Assembly (NCBI GenBank): GCA_019084245.1
Contig: JAHRFE010000004.1
Span: 248,001 to 312,000 of the forward strand
Reading direction: 5' to 3'
Source of the DNA: Hoeflea sp.
GTDB lineage: Bacteria > Pseudomonadota > Alphaproteobacteria > Rhizobiales > Rhizobiaceae
Length of the DNA stretch: 64,000 nt
Below, piece after piece: positions 8,303 through 16,227 of this stretch. How positions within the stretch are numbered: position 1 is the stretch's first letter; every line of letters starts with the position of its first letter. The translations under genes and the position numbers were made by a program. The notes below the pieces were generated by a model. The model was given only the letters and a program-made list of their open reading frames with translations, was not told the origin of the DNA and searched no databases.

Positions 8303-8535
8303 AAACCGTCAATATTTATGGCCCCGGCTGCGCCAGATGCGAAACCACCGGGAAAATGGTCAAGGAGGTCGCCGCCAGACTGGGTATCGAGGTCGAGGTT
8401 TTAAAGGTCACCGATGCGAAATCCATGGCCATGGCGGGTGTCATGTCGACACCGGGCATCTCGGTGGACGGCAAGCTGGTCCATGCCGGCGGTCTGCCGG
8501 ATGCGGGAAAGCTGGAAGGCTGGTTGACCACATGA
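8299..8535 (+). CDS. Small CxxC thioredoxin-like protein
   Basis: A 78-residue protein with a thioredoxin-fold start (VNIYGPG) and a CARC redox pair at residues 11-14. The cis-Pro region TPGISVDG is near residue 50. It resembles the very short redox-active disulfide proteins that often accompany PF03773 permeases. It could reduce a cysteine in the permease or relay electrons to a thiol-bound substrate. It overlaps genes on both sides by 4 nt, so all three are probably made in fixed ratio. Confidence 0.85.
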   Translation: MKTVNIYGPGCARCETTGKMVKEVAARLGIEVEVLKVTDAKSMAMAGVMSTPGISVDGKLVHAGGLPDAGKLEGWLTT

Positions 8536-9443
8536 TCCGGATCATCACCGCCGCGATGGCTGTTGCCATTCCCACGCTCGCCCTGGGCCAGCCACTGGAG
8601 ATCCAACCCGTCACCGACGGCGTCTGGGCCATTGTCGGCGAGACCGAGCAGCGCAGCCCGGAAAATCTTGCCAACAACGCAACCTTCGGCCTCGTCGTGA
8701 CCGATGCGGGCGCGGTGCTGATCGATCCGGGCGGATCCTACAAAGGCGCGGACATGCTGCATGACGCGGTCCGCAGCGTCACCGACCAGCCGGTGAGATT
8801 TGTGATCAACACCGGCGGGCAGGATCACCGCTGGCTCGGCAACGGCTATTGGCAGGCGCAGGGCGCCACCGTGATCGCATCCGAGGCGGCAGTGGCCGAC
8901 CAGCAGGCCCGCGGCTCGATGCAGATGAGCGCGCTTGCGCAACTTCTCGGCGACGGGATTGCGGGAACCGAGCCGTCCCATGCCGACATCACTTTCGAGA
9001 GCGACTACAGGCTCGATTTCGGCGGCCTGAGCTTTCAGATCATGCATCGCGGCTCCGCCCACACGCCGGGCGATGCCTTCGTCTGGCTCGAAGACCGTGA
9101 TGTGATGTTCACCGGCGACATCGTCTATGTCGACCGTATTCTCGGCAACGGACCGGCGCGCAACATCAGGAGCTGGATCGAGGTGTTCGACGCCATGGCG
9201 GCGTTCGATCCGGCCCACATAGTACCGGGACACGGCAACGCCACCGATCTGGCGACCGCGCGGCGCGACACCCATGACTATCTCGTCAACCTGCGCACGC
9301 AGATTGGCGCACTGATCGAAGCGAGCGGCGACATCATGGAGGCACCGAGCATCGATCAGTCGGCCTGGGCCTATCTCGAACAGTTCGACAGTCTCGCAGG
9401 CAGCAACGCCCAGGCGACCTATGAAGAGATGGAGTGGGAATGA
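8532..9443 (+). CDS. Secreted metallo-beta-lactamase-fold protein with altered metal motif
   Basis: A 303-residue protein with an N-terminal signal peptide (cleavage likely after LALG or LGQP), so probably periplasmic. The MBL fold is clear: GLVVTDAGAVLIDPGG, then FVINTGGQDHRW at about residues 90-101, AHTPGDAF, MFTGDIVYVD and IVPGHGN. The usual HxHxDH is reduced here to GGQDH; the Asp-His pair and later His and Asp residues remain, but the first two His are absent. The metal site must therefore be incomplete or rebuilt. Family relatives act in thiol and sulfur chemistry (glyoxalase II, SoxH-like). Start ATG 8532 overlaps the preceding stop. Confidence 0.8.
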   Translation: MIRIITAAMAVAIPTLALGQPLEIQPVTDGVWAIVGETEQRSPENLANNATFGLVVTDAGAVLIDPGGSYKGADMLHDAVRSVTDQPVRFVINTGGQDHRWLGNGYWQAQGATVIASEAAVADQQARGSMQMSALAQLLGDGIAGTEPSHADITFESDYRLDFGGLSFQIMHRGSAHTPGDAFVWLEDRDVMFTGDIVYVDRILGNGPARNIRSWIEVFDAMAAFDPAHIVPGHGNATDLATARRDTHDYLVNLRTQIGALIEASGDIMEAPSIDQSAWAYLEQFDSLAGSNAQATYEEMEWE

Positions 9444-9847
9444 TGCTGGAATACAAGGTCACCGCCCGCCGCATCGACAGCCATGGATCGGAAGCCGCAG
9501 CAAAAGAGGCGCGGATCGTGCTCGACACGGACATGGCGGGCCGCGACGACGCGTTCAACCCGGCCGAGATGCTGCTCGCCAGCCTTGCCGCCTGCATGCT
9601 GAAAGGCGCCGAACGGGTGGCGCCAATGCTGGATTTCGATCTGCGCGGCATGGAGGTCAGCCTGCATGGCCAGCGCCAGGACAGACCGCCGAAGATGGTC
9701 CGCATCGATTACGAGATCGTGGTGGAGACCGATGAAACCGATCAGCGGCTCGAGCTTCTGCACCGGAACATCCTCAAATACGGCACCATCTCCAACACGC
9801 TGGTCGAGGCGACGGAACTGGTCGGGCGCATCCGTAGAAAGAGCTGA
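9440..9847 (+). CDS. OsmC-family protein with a single cysteine
   Basis: A 135-residue OsmC-like protein. The central helix LLASLAACMLKGAERV carries the first cysteine (about residue 52). The second position, usually Cys in KYC-type motifs, is Gly here (LKYGTISNTL). Two-Cys members are thiol peroxidases, so a one-Cys form may bind a thiol or act differently. Start is ATG 9440 (an ATGATG pair), overlapping the MBL stop. It is the last gene of the operon. Confidence 0.82.
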   Translation: MMLEYKVTARRIDSHGSEAAAKEARIVLDTDMAGRDDAFNPAEMLLASLAACMLKGAERVAPMLDFDLRGMEVSLHGQRQDRPPKMVRIDYEIVVETDETDQRLELLHRNILKYGTISNTLVEATELVGRIRRKS

Positions 9848-10069
9848 ACCTCAGGCCGTTCCGGACAAGGCCGGGCGGCAACGCCGCATCTTTCGTCCGC
9901 GCAAACATCGCGGAGCTTGATGCATCCAACTTGGCAAGGGATCTGCATTGACGCAACACGGACCCGGCGATCCGAGACACCTCAAAACATGAGTGAAACA
10001 CTCTTGATTAATCCAATTCGGCTCTGTAGGGAAACCTGAGAATTTTAGTCATGTTATGGAGACCGCAAT

Positions 10070-11083
10070 ATGTTGAACAAGAGCCTTCTGGTCATGGGGA
10101 CTGTCGCCGCGACATTCGCCTGCACCGCGCTGAAAGCCGAACCCACCGCCTATCCGCTGACGATCGAGAATTGCGGGCAGTCGGTCACCTTCGACCGGGC
10201 GCCAAAGAATGCCGTCGCACTTGGCCAGAACAGCGCCGAGATCCTTCTGCTTCTGGGCCTTGAGGAGCGCATGGCAGCCACCGCATTCTGGCCCAACAGC
10301 GTGCTGCCCGATCTGGAAGAAGCCAACAGCAAGGTGGAGATCCTGACCGTCGAGTTCCCGACGCTCGAGGCGGTGTTGTCGAAGCAGCCGGATTTCGTCG
10401 CCGCGATGCTGGTCACCCTGCTCGGGCCGGACAGCAAGGTTGCCAAGCGCGAGGATTTCGAAACGCTCGGCGTTCCGACCTACCTGTCACCCAGCGCCTG
10501 CGCGACCACCAAGAACGCCACCGACGCCTATGGCAGCCGCGAAAACCTGTGGAGCATGGACCTGCTCTACCAGGAGATCGACGATCTCGCGCGGATCTTC
10601 GACGTCGCCGACCGCGGCGAGGCGCTGATCGCCGACTTCAAGGCCCGTGAGACGGCCCTTCGCGCCGAGTTCGCCGGCAACGACGACCTCACGTTCCCGT
10701 TCTGGTTCTCCAGCCCCTCGCCGGCCGACGACGCCTATCTCGGCGGCGGCAACGGGCCTTCGGGCTATATCGCCGACGTGCTGGGCGGCTCGAACGCGAT
10801 CCAGACCGAGGCAGACTGGCCGACGCTCGGCTGGGAGGGCATCATGGCCGCAGACCCGAAGGTGATCGTGGTGGCGCAGGTCGATCGCAACCGCTGGGAC
10901 CTCGACAAGGCGGAAAACAAGATCGCGTTTCTGACCTCCGATCCGACGGTCAGCCAGATGGAAGCCGTCAGCGCCGGGCGCATCGTCACCATGAGCGGAG
11001 CCTCGATGAATCCGAGCATCCGCACGCTCTACGGCGCCGAGGAAGTGGCCAGGCAACTCAAGGCTCTCGACCTCACGCGATGA
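10070..11083 (+). CDS. Metal-chelate ABC importer, binding protein
   Basis: A 337-residue periplasmic protein with a signal peptide (MLNKSLLVMGTVAATFACTA, then LKAEP). The FecB/BtuF-type domain starts with YPLTIENCGQSVTFDRAPKNAVALGQNSAEILLLLGL. It overlaps the permease gene by 4 nt and forms a complete importer with the next two genes. Substrates of this class are siderophores, haem, cobalamin or other chelates. The two upstream genes and CATTKNATDAYG segment resemble sequences sometimes labelled putative F420-0 transporters, but that label is weak in an alphaproteobacterium. A short hairpin GAGTG-AAA-CACTC (9991-10003) lies in the leader. I see no riboswitch. Confidence 0.85.
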   Translation: MLNKSLLVMGTVAATFACTALKAEPTAYPLTIENCGQSVTFDRAPKNAVALGQNSAEILLLLGLEERMAATAFWPNSVLPDLEEANSKVEILTVEFPTLEAVLSKQPDFVAAMLVTLLGPDSKVAKREDFETLGVPTYLSPSACATTKNATDAYGSRENLWSMDLLYQEIDDLARIFDVADRGEALIADFKARETALRAEFAGNDDLTFPFWFSSPSPADDAYLGGGNGPSGYIADVLGGSNAIQTEADWPTLGWEGIMAADPKVIVVAQVDRNRWDLDKAENKIAFLTSDPTVSQMEAVSAGRIVTMSGASMNPSIRTLYGAEEVARQLKALDLTR

Positions 11084-12117
11084 CATCGGGGCCTTCTGAG
11101 AGCGGAACGCTCCGGCTCGCGCTGCTGCTGGCGCTGTGCCTCGCCGTGCTGGCCCTGGCGATTGCCTTGGCCACCGCGATCGGCGACTACAGCATTGGAC
11201 TGGGCACGGTGGCGCTCGCGGTCACCAACGGGCTCGGCCTGACTTCGGCCGAAATCTCGCCGATCGAGCAGAGCGTGGTCTGGAACCTGCGCCTCAGCCG
11301 GGCGCTGGTGGCCGCACTTGCGGGCGCGGGACTGTCGATCTGCGGCGCCATCCTGCAGGCCCTGCTGCGCAATGCGCTGGCCGAGCCCTTCGTCCTGGGC
11401 GTGTCGGCCGGCGCCTCCACCGGTGCGGTCTCGGTGATCGTGCTTGGGGTCGGCGCCGGCGGCCTGTCGCTGTCGCTGGGTGCATTCGCCGGCGCGTTCT
11501 CGGCTTTCGCGCTCGTCGCATTGCTCTCCAACGGCGCCACCAGCGGCCCCAACCACACCATCCTTGCCGGCGTCGCCGCCTCGCAGCTGTTCAACGCGCT
11601 CACCTCCTATATCGTCACCACATCCGGCGACGCGCAGCAGGCGCGTGACGTCATGTTCTGGCTTCTGGGCAGCTTCGGCGGCGTGCGCTGGCCGGATTTC
11701 CAGCTTCTCCTGGTGGTGGTCGTGATATCGCTCGCAATCTGCATCTTCATGGCCCGCGCCCTCGACGCCTTCACCTTCGGCGACGAGGACGCCGCCGCAC
11801 TCGGCATTCCGGTGGCGCGGATCCGCCTGATCATGTTCGCCGTGACAGCCATCCTGACGGCCACCATCGTCTCCATGGTGGGCGCCATCGGCTTCGTCGG
11901 CCTGGTGGTGCCGCACGCCGCGCGCTACGTGATCGGGCCGTTGCATCTGCGGTTGATCCCCGCCTGTGCCGTTGTCGGCGCCATCTTCATGGTGTGCGCC
12001 GACATCGTCTCGCGGGTGATCGTGGCGCAGCAGACTGTGCCGATCGGTGTTGTCACCGCCCTTGTCGGGGTGCCGTTCTTCGCCATCATCCTCTACCGTG
12101 CGAGACCCCAGTCATGA
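11080..12117 (+). CDS. FecCD-type ABC importer permease
   Basis: A 345-residue inner-membrane permease with about ten helices, as expected for BtuC/FecCD proteins. Diagnostic segments are NLRLSRALVAALAGAGLSICGAILQ near residue 70, NPLA-like NALAEPFVLGVSAGASTGA, and the coupling region with FGDEDAAALGIPV. FVGLVVPHAAR near residue 270 is the classical FecCD signature. One permease gene is present, so it presumably acts as a homodimer with the ATPase encoded next. Confidence 0.9.
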   Translation: MTSGPSESGTLRLALLLALCLAVLALAIALATAIGDYSIGLGTVALAVTNGLGLTSAEISPIEQSVVWNLRLSRALVAALAGAGLSICGAILQALLRNALAEPFVLGVSAGASTGAVSVIVLGVGAGGLSLSLGAFAGAFSAFALVALLSNGATSGPNHTILAGVAASQLFNALTSYIVTTSGDAQQARDVMFWLLGSFGGVRWPDFQLLLVVVVISLAICIFMARALDAFTFGDEDAAALGIPVARIRLIMFAVTAILTATIVSMVGAIGFVGLVVPHAARYVIGPLHLRLIPACAVVGAIFMVCADIVSRVIVAQQTVPIGVVTALVGVPFFAIILYRARPQS

Positions 12118-12878
12118 TCGTCGTCGCCGAAAACCTCTCCTGGGGCGTCAGGAACAAGACAATCGTTTCCGAGGTGTCTCTGTCGGTCGCGCCGGGCGAG
12201 ACCCTGGGCCTGATCGGGCCCAACGGATCCGGCAAATCTTCGCTCCTGCGTCTGCTGGCGGGTCTCAAGCGCCCCATGTCCGGGCGGGTGAAAATCCAGG
12301 ACCGGGACATTGCGGAGGTTCCGCGCCGCGTCCTGTCGCGGCAGGTCGCCTTCGTGCAGCAGAACGCCGCCACCGACACCAATGTCAGCGTGCTCGATGT
12401 GGTCCGGCTGGGCCGGACGCCGCATCGCTCCGCTTTGTCGGGCTGGTCCGCCGACGACCAGGCGGCGGTGACGACGGCGCTCGAGCGGGTCGACATGACC
12501 GATCGCAAGGCACAGGCCTGGCAGACCCTGTCGGGCGGCGAGCGCCAGCGTGTTCATATCGCCCGCGCCCTGGCGCAGTCGCCGAAGATCCTGTTTCTCG
12601 ACGAGCCGACCAACCATCTCGACATCCATCACCAGATCGAGATCCTGCGGCTGGTCCGCGATCTCGACCTGACCAGCGTGGTGGCGTTGCACGATCTCAA
12701 TCTCGCGGCGATGTTCTGCGACCGGATCGTGGTGCTGCAGGAAGGCCGCGTCTCCGCCTGCGGGTCACCGGAAACGGTGCTCACCGAGCCGCTCTTGCGC
12801 GATGTCTTCCGGGTTGAGGCCGGCGTCAGCGCGTCTCCGTTCCACAGCCGCCCGCACATTCATTTCATGGCCGGTTGA
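12114..12878 (+). CDS. FecE/BtuD-type ABC importer ATPase
   Basis: A 254-residue cytoplasmic ATPase. Walker A GPNGSGKSSL near residue 38, Q-loop VAFVQQNA, signature LSGGERQRVHIARAL near residue 138, Walker B ILFLDEPTNHLDI and the H-loop VALHDLN are all intact. It overlaps the permease gene by 4 nt and ends the importer operon. The C-terminus is His-rich (HSRPHIHFMAG). Confidence 0.92.
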   Translation: MIVVAENLSWGVRNKTIVSEVSLSVAPGETLGLIGPNGSGKSSLLRLLAGLKRPMSGRVKIQDRDIAEVPRRVLSRQVAFVQQNAATDTNVSVLDVVRLGRTPHRSALSGWSADDQAAVTTALERVDMTDRKAQAWQTLSGGERQRVHIARALAQSPKILFLDEPTNHLDIHHQIEILRLVRDLDLTSVVALHDLNLAAMFCDRIVVLQEGRVSACGSPETVLTEPLLRDVFRVEAGVSASPFHSRPHIHFMAG

Positions 12879-12935
12879 GGCTTCTCCAGGATCTTGCACA
12901 ATTTCACCGGGTCCGGCCGGATTGGGGCCGGTTGA

Positions 12936-13650
12936 TCAGACTGATCCTTTATCGGAAAAATTCCGCATCAGATAGTCGACTCCGTCATGATCGCCCATGA
13001 TGACGCCGATGCGCTGATGCAGCCCTTCAGGTTGACATCCATGATGCGCCTTGTGTCAACAGCCGCCTTTCCGCCAGCCTGCTCAATCAGATAGGCCATT
13101 GGATTGGCTTCATACATGAGCCTGAGCTTGCCGGGTTTTGCCGGATCGCGCCCGTCCCAGGGGTAGAGAAACATGCCGCCTCGCTTGAACATGCGGTGGA
13201 TGTCGGCGACCATCGATCCGGTCCAGCGCATGTTGAAATTGGCCGCGCGCAGGCTGCCCGCGCCTGCCATGCAATCGGCGATGTAGCGCCGCACCGGCCC
13301 GGCCCAATGCCGCTCGTTCGACATGTTGATCGCAAACTCACGGTTGCCGGCGGGGATGTGGATCCGCTCATGGGTCATGACCCAGGAGCCCATTTCCCGG
13401 TCGAGCGCGAATTCGTACACACCGGTTCCCACCGACAGCACCAGAAATGCCTGCGGCCCGAACACGGCGTAGCCGGCGGCGACCTGGCGCCTGCCCGATT
13501 GCAGGAAATCCTGTTCCGTGACTTCGCGACCCAAGACATCGGCAGGCGCCACCAGAACCGAGAAGATCGTTCCCACCGTCAGGTTGACGTCGATATTGCT
13601 GGAGCCGTCGATCGGATCGACCAGCAGCAGGTATTCCCCGCAACCCCGCC
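12936..13650 (-). pseudogene. fbp: Broken class 1 fructose-1,6-bisphosphatase
   Basis: On the minus strand the frame reads [18 protein letters not shown] and then TVGTIFSVL, the metal- and substrate-binding core of class 1 FBPase, on through [18 protein letters not shown]. The first roughly 110-130 residues are missing: before GEYLLLVD the frame has no family similarity and no good start codon. Near 13020 one base is lost. The annotated frame ends as [13 protein letters not shown]..., but shifting by one base gives [20 protein letters not shown] and runs to a stop at 12936, the normal C-terminus. A single C missing from GGC-CTG would explain it. Two independent lesions make an active enzyme unlikely. 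Confidence 0.78.
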
Positions 13651-13904
13651 CTTTCCGACGAGCTTTTCCGCAGCATCTCTCAACACCATCTTGCCTTAAT
13701 GTTCTGCAGGATAGGGTCCACCGGAAAGCTCACAGTATCAAGCGGGCGGGATAGGCCAATAGGCGCCATGGTTTTGGCGCGCGGGTCTTGTCTGCCAGCG
13801 GACTGAGATTGAATTTCCTGGCCGAGTTTTCCAACGAGGGCTTGCCTCCCGTTCCGTGTGCTGATCTGTACGCGGATATCCCTTAAAAAGAGAAAGAGAA
13901 ATTT

Positions 13905-15026
13905 ATGCTTTATCTGGACCTGCCCACCCCGACCGAGATGAAGGCCCTTTCTGAGGCCCGCGACCGGGTGAGCGTTTCGATCTATCTGGTCACCACGCCT
14001 GAATCGCAGAACATCGGAGCCTCGGTGACCCGTCTGGGCCACATGCTGAAGGAGGCCGAGACCCAGCTGGCCGATGCAGGCTTCGACAAACGCGACATCT
14101 GGCCGATCAGCGAGCAGGTCCACGACCTGATGGATGACGAGGAATTCTGGCAGAGACAGGCCCATGCGCTGGCGATCTTCGTCACACCCGCGCGGCTGGT
14201 CACCCACCGCTTCGCCGCCCGGATCACAGAAACGGTGCAGGTGTCGGACCGGTTTCACATCAATCCGCTGCTGCGCAGCCTGACGGTGCCGCAATCGGGC
14301 TATGTGCTGGCGCTTGAAGAAAACAGGGTCCGCCTTTTCGACGTCACAGCTGGCGAACACACCGCCGAGATCAAGGTCCCGCACATGCCCAAGGATGCCC
14401 ACAGCGCCGCGGGCACCTCTACCGTTAACTCGCGCTCGGCTTCGGGCCGGGTGCAGGGCGACGAGGGCCAGAAGCTGCGCCTGCGCCAATATGCGCGAAA
14501 GGTGGATGCGGCGTTGCGCCCCTATTTTTCGGGCCGGTCAGAACCCCTGATCCTCGCCGCGTCCGAGCCTCTGCTGTCGATATTCCGCTCGGTCAACAGC
14601 TATCCGCATCTCATCGATGCCGCCATCGAGGCAAGCCCGGCCAAGATGAGCGAGGCCGATATCCAGGACCACGCCCAGCCCTTGATCCGGGCGCTGCACG
14701 AGATCCGCGTGTCCTCGGCGCTGGAAACGCTGGCGGCGCGCGAAAACGAAGGCCGCGCCACCACCGACATCGCCCAGGCGGCGCGGGCCGCAACCTTCGG
14801 CGCGATTGATACGCTGCTCGTCGACATGGACGAGGACCTGGCGGGCACCGTCGACGAAGTCACCGGCGAAGTGACCTTTGCCAAGGGCGAAAGCGCAAGC
14901 AGCTACGGCGTGATCGATGAAATCGCGGGCCGGGTCCTGGCCTCCGGCGGCACGGTTCTGGCCGTGCGCAAGGCGGATCTTCCCGAGAACGCATCGCTGG
15001 CCGCGATCCTGCGCTTCGCCATCTGA
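13905..15026 (+). CDS. baeRF-type (bacterial release-factor-like) protein
   Basis: A 373-residue cytoplasmic protein that I recognise as a bacterial member of the archaeo-eukaryotic release factor (eRF1-like) superfamily, closest to family 11. The N-terminus MLYLDLPTPTEMKALSEARD and the middle segment SGYVLALEENRVRLFDVTAGE are typical; the C-terminal part (ASSYGVIDEIAGRVLASGGTVLAV) resembles the eRF1 domain-3/L7Ae-like end. Such proteins are proposed to act on stalled or hibernating ribosomes. No GGQ is visible. It follows the fbp remnant head-to-head with a 230-bp gap in which I see nothing recognisable. Confidence 0.7.
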   Translation: MLYLDLPTPTEMKALSEARDRVSVSIYLVTTPESQNIGASVTRLGHMLKEAETQLADAGFDKRDIWPISEQVHDLMDDEEFWQRQAHALAIFVTPARLVTHRFAARITETVQVSDRFHINPLLRSLTVPQSGYVLALEENRVRLFDVTAGEHTAEIKVPHMPKDAHSAAGTSTVNSRSASGRVQGDEGQKLRLRQYARKVDAALRPYFSGRSEPLILAASEPLLSIFRSVNSYPHLIDAAIEASPAKMSEADIQDHAQPLIRALHEIRVSSALETLAARENEGRATTDIAQAARAATFGAIDTLLVDMDEDLAGTVDEVTGEVTFAKGESASSYGVIDEIAGRVLASGGTVLAVRKADLPENASLAAILRFAI

Positions 15027-15035
15027 GAAAAGGCA

Positions 15036-15074
15036 GGACATCGGCGTCTGCCCGTCAGGGGCGCTCCGATGTCC
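15036..15074. terminator. Hairpin in convergent gap
   Basis: GGACATCGG (15036-15044) and CCGATGTCC (15066-15074) are perfect 9-bp arms, with a smaller inner CCC-GTCA-GGG stem. The hairpin lies between the baeRF gene and the end of the CDF gene. There is no T-run, so it may act as a transcript-end structure rather than a classical intrinsic terminator. Confidence 0.45.
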
Positions 15075-15089
15075 GGCCGTCCTGCGCCA

Positions 15090-16010
15090 TCAGCCAACAC
15101 GGCCGGACCCGATCACCCCCGCCCCGACGCAGGCATGCCTGGCGCATTCTATCTCCAGCGTCGTGTGGCCGATCCCGAAATCCTGCTTGAGCCTCTCCTT
15201 GACCATCTTCTTGATGGCGTCGGCGTCGCCCCAGCGGCCGGGGTCGACGACCAGATGGGCGTCGAGTGCAGCCTCGTGCTCCTGCATTTGCCACAGATGG
15301 ACGTGATGCACGCTTGTGACGCCGTCGATGGCCTCGATGCTGGTGATCACCTTGTTCGCGTTGAGTTCCGGCGGCGCGCCGAGCATCAGGATGCGGATGA
15401 CGGCGCCGATCTCATTGAATGACATCCACAATATGTAGCCCGCGATCATCAGCGTCACGGCCGGGTCTATCCAGAGCCAATCATAGAGGATGATCAGGGT
15501 GCCGGCGAAGATCACGGCGATCGAGCCCAGTGCATCGGCGACATTGTGCAGGAAGGCGGCGCGGATATTGACGCTTTCTTTCGACAGCCGGTAGGTGAGC
15601 ATGGCGGTGACCACGTCGACCAGCAGGGCAACGCCGGCGATGATCACCACCAGCCAGCCATCGACGCCCGAGGGCGTGAGGAAACGCATCACCGCCTCAT
15701 AGATGAGATAGAGCCCGATCACCACCAGCGTGGTGTAGTTGATCAGTGCGGCGACCACCTCGGCGCGGCCATAGCCGAAGGTCATGGCCTGGTCGGCGGG
15801 GCGGCGGGCTATCTTGCGGGCGAAGAAGGCGATGATCAGCGACAGCGCGTCGGATAGATTGTGAATGGCGTCGGCGATCATCGCCAGGCTGCCCGAGAGC
15901 ACGCCACCGATGATCTGCGCCACGGTCAGGCCGAGATTGACGACAACCGCCCAGGCGACGCGGGAATCACCCGCATCGGGATCGACATGGTGATGATGAT
16001 GGCCTGCCAT
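15090..16010 (-). CDS. Cation diffusion facilitator (CDF) metal exporter
   Basis: A 306-residue inner-membrane antiporter exporting Zn2+, Co2+ or a related divalent metal. It starts with a His-rich MAGHHHHHVDPD and has six predicted helices. The transport-site pairs HNLSD (helix 2) and HNVAD (helix 5) match the family HxxxD motifs. The cytoplasmic C-terminal ferredoxin-like domain (VTSVHHVHLWQMQEHEAALDAHLVV) holds metal-sensing histidines. It is read convergently with the baeRF gene. Metal choice is open; the His-rich tail favours Zn or Co. Confidence 0.9.
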   Translation of the reverse strand: MAGHHHHHVDPDAGDSRVAWAVVVNLGLTVAQIIGGVLSGSLAMIADAIHNLSDALSLIIAFFARKIARRPADQAMTFGYGRAEVVAALINYTTLVVIGLYLIYEAVMRFLTPSGVDGWLVVIIAGVALLVDVVTAMLTYRLSKESVNIRAAFLHNVADALGSIAVIFAGTLIILYDWLWIDPAVTLMIAGYILWMSFNEIGAVIRILMLGAPPELNANKVITSIEAIDGVTSVHHVHLWQMQEHEAALDAHLVVDPGRWGDADAIKKMVKERLKQDFGIGHTTLEIECARHACVGAGVIGSGRVG

Positions 16011-16227
16011 GGGTGCGCCTGTGTTCCGTGTCCGCGAAACCGCCCGCCGACTCTCGTGGGCGATGCCGTGCCGCTCGTTCTAATCCTTCTCCCGGCAAAA
16101 GCCACACGGCAAAACATCACAGCCCACCTTATCGCCGATCAGGCTCTCGGCCGCGCAGAACTTGTTTTGCGGTAGCGCGATGCTCACATAGGAAAAAAAT
16201 CAACATCCTGTTCTGAAGGCAAGAGGC

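Noticed and set aside
9848-10069. Possible cobalamin or other riboswitch before the FecB-type gene.
   Set aside because: No B12-box-like or other conserved aptamer segment was seen; only a 5-bp hairpin is present.
13680-14489. Leftward open frame that could be the missing front of fbp.
   Set aside because: Most of it is antisense to the baeRF gene and shows no FBPase N-terminal motifs.
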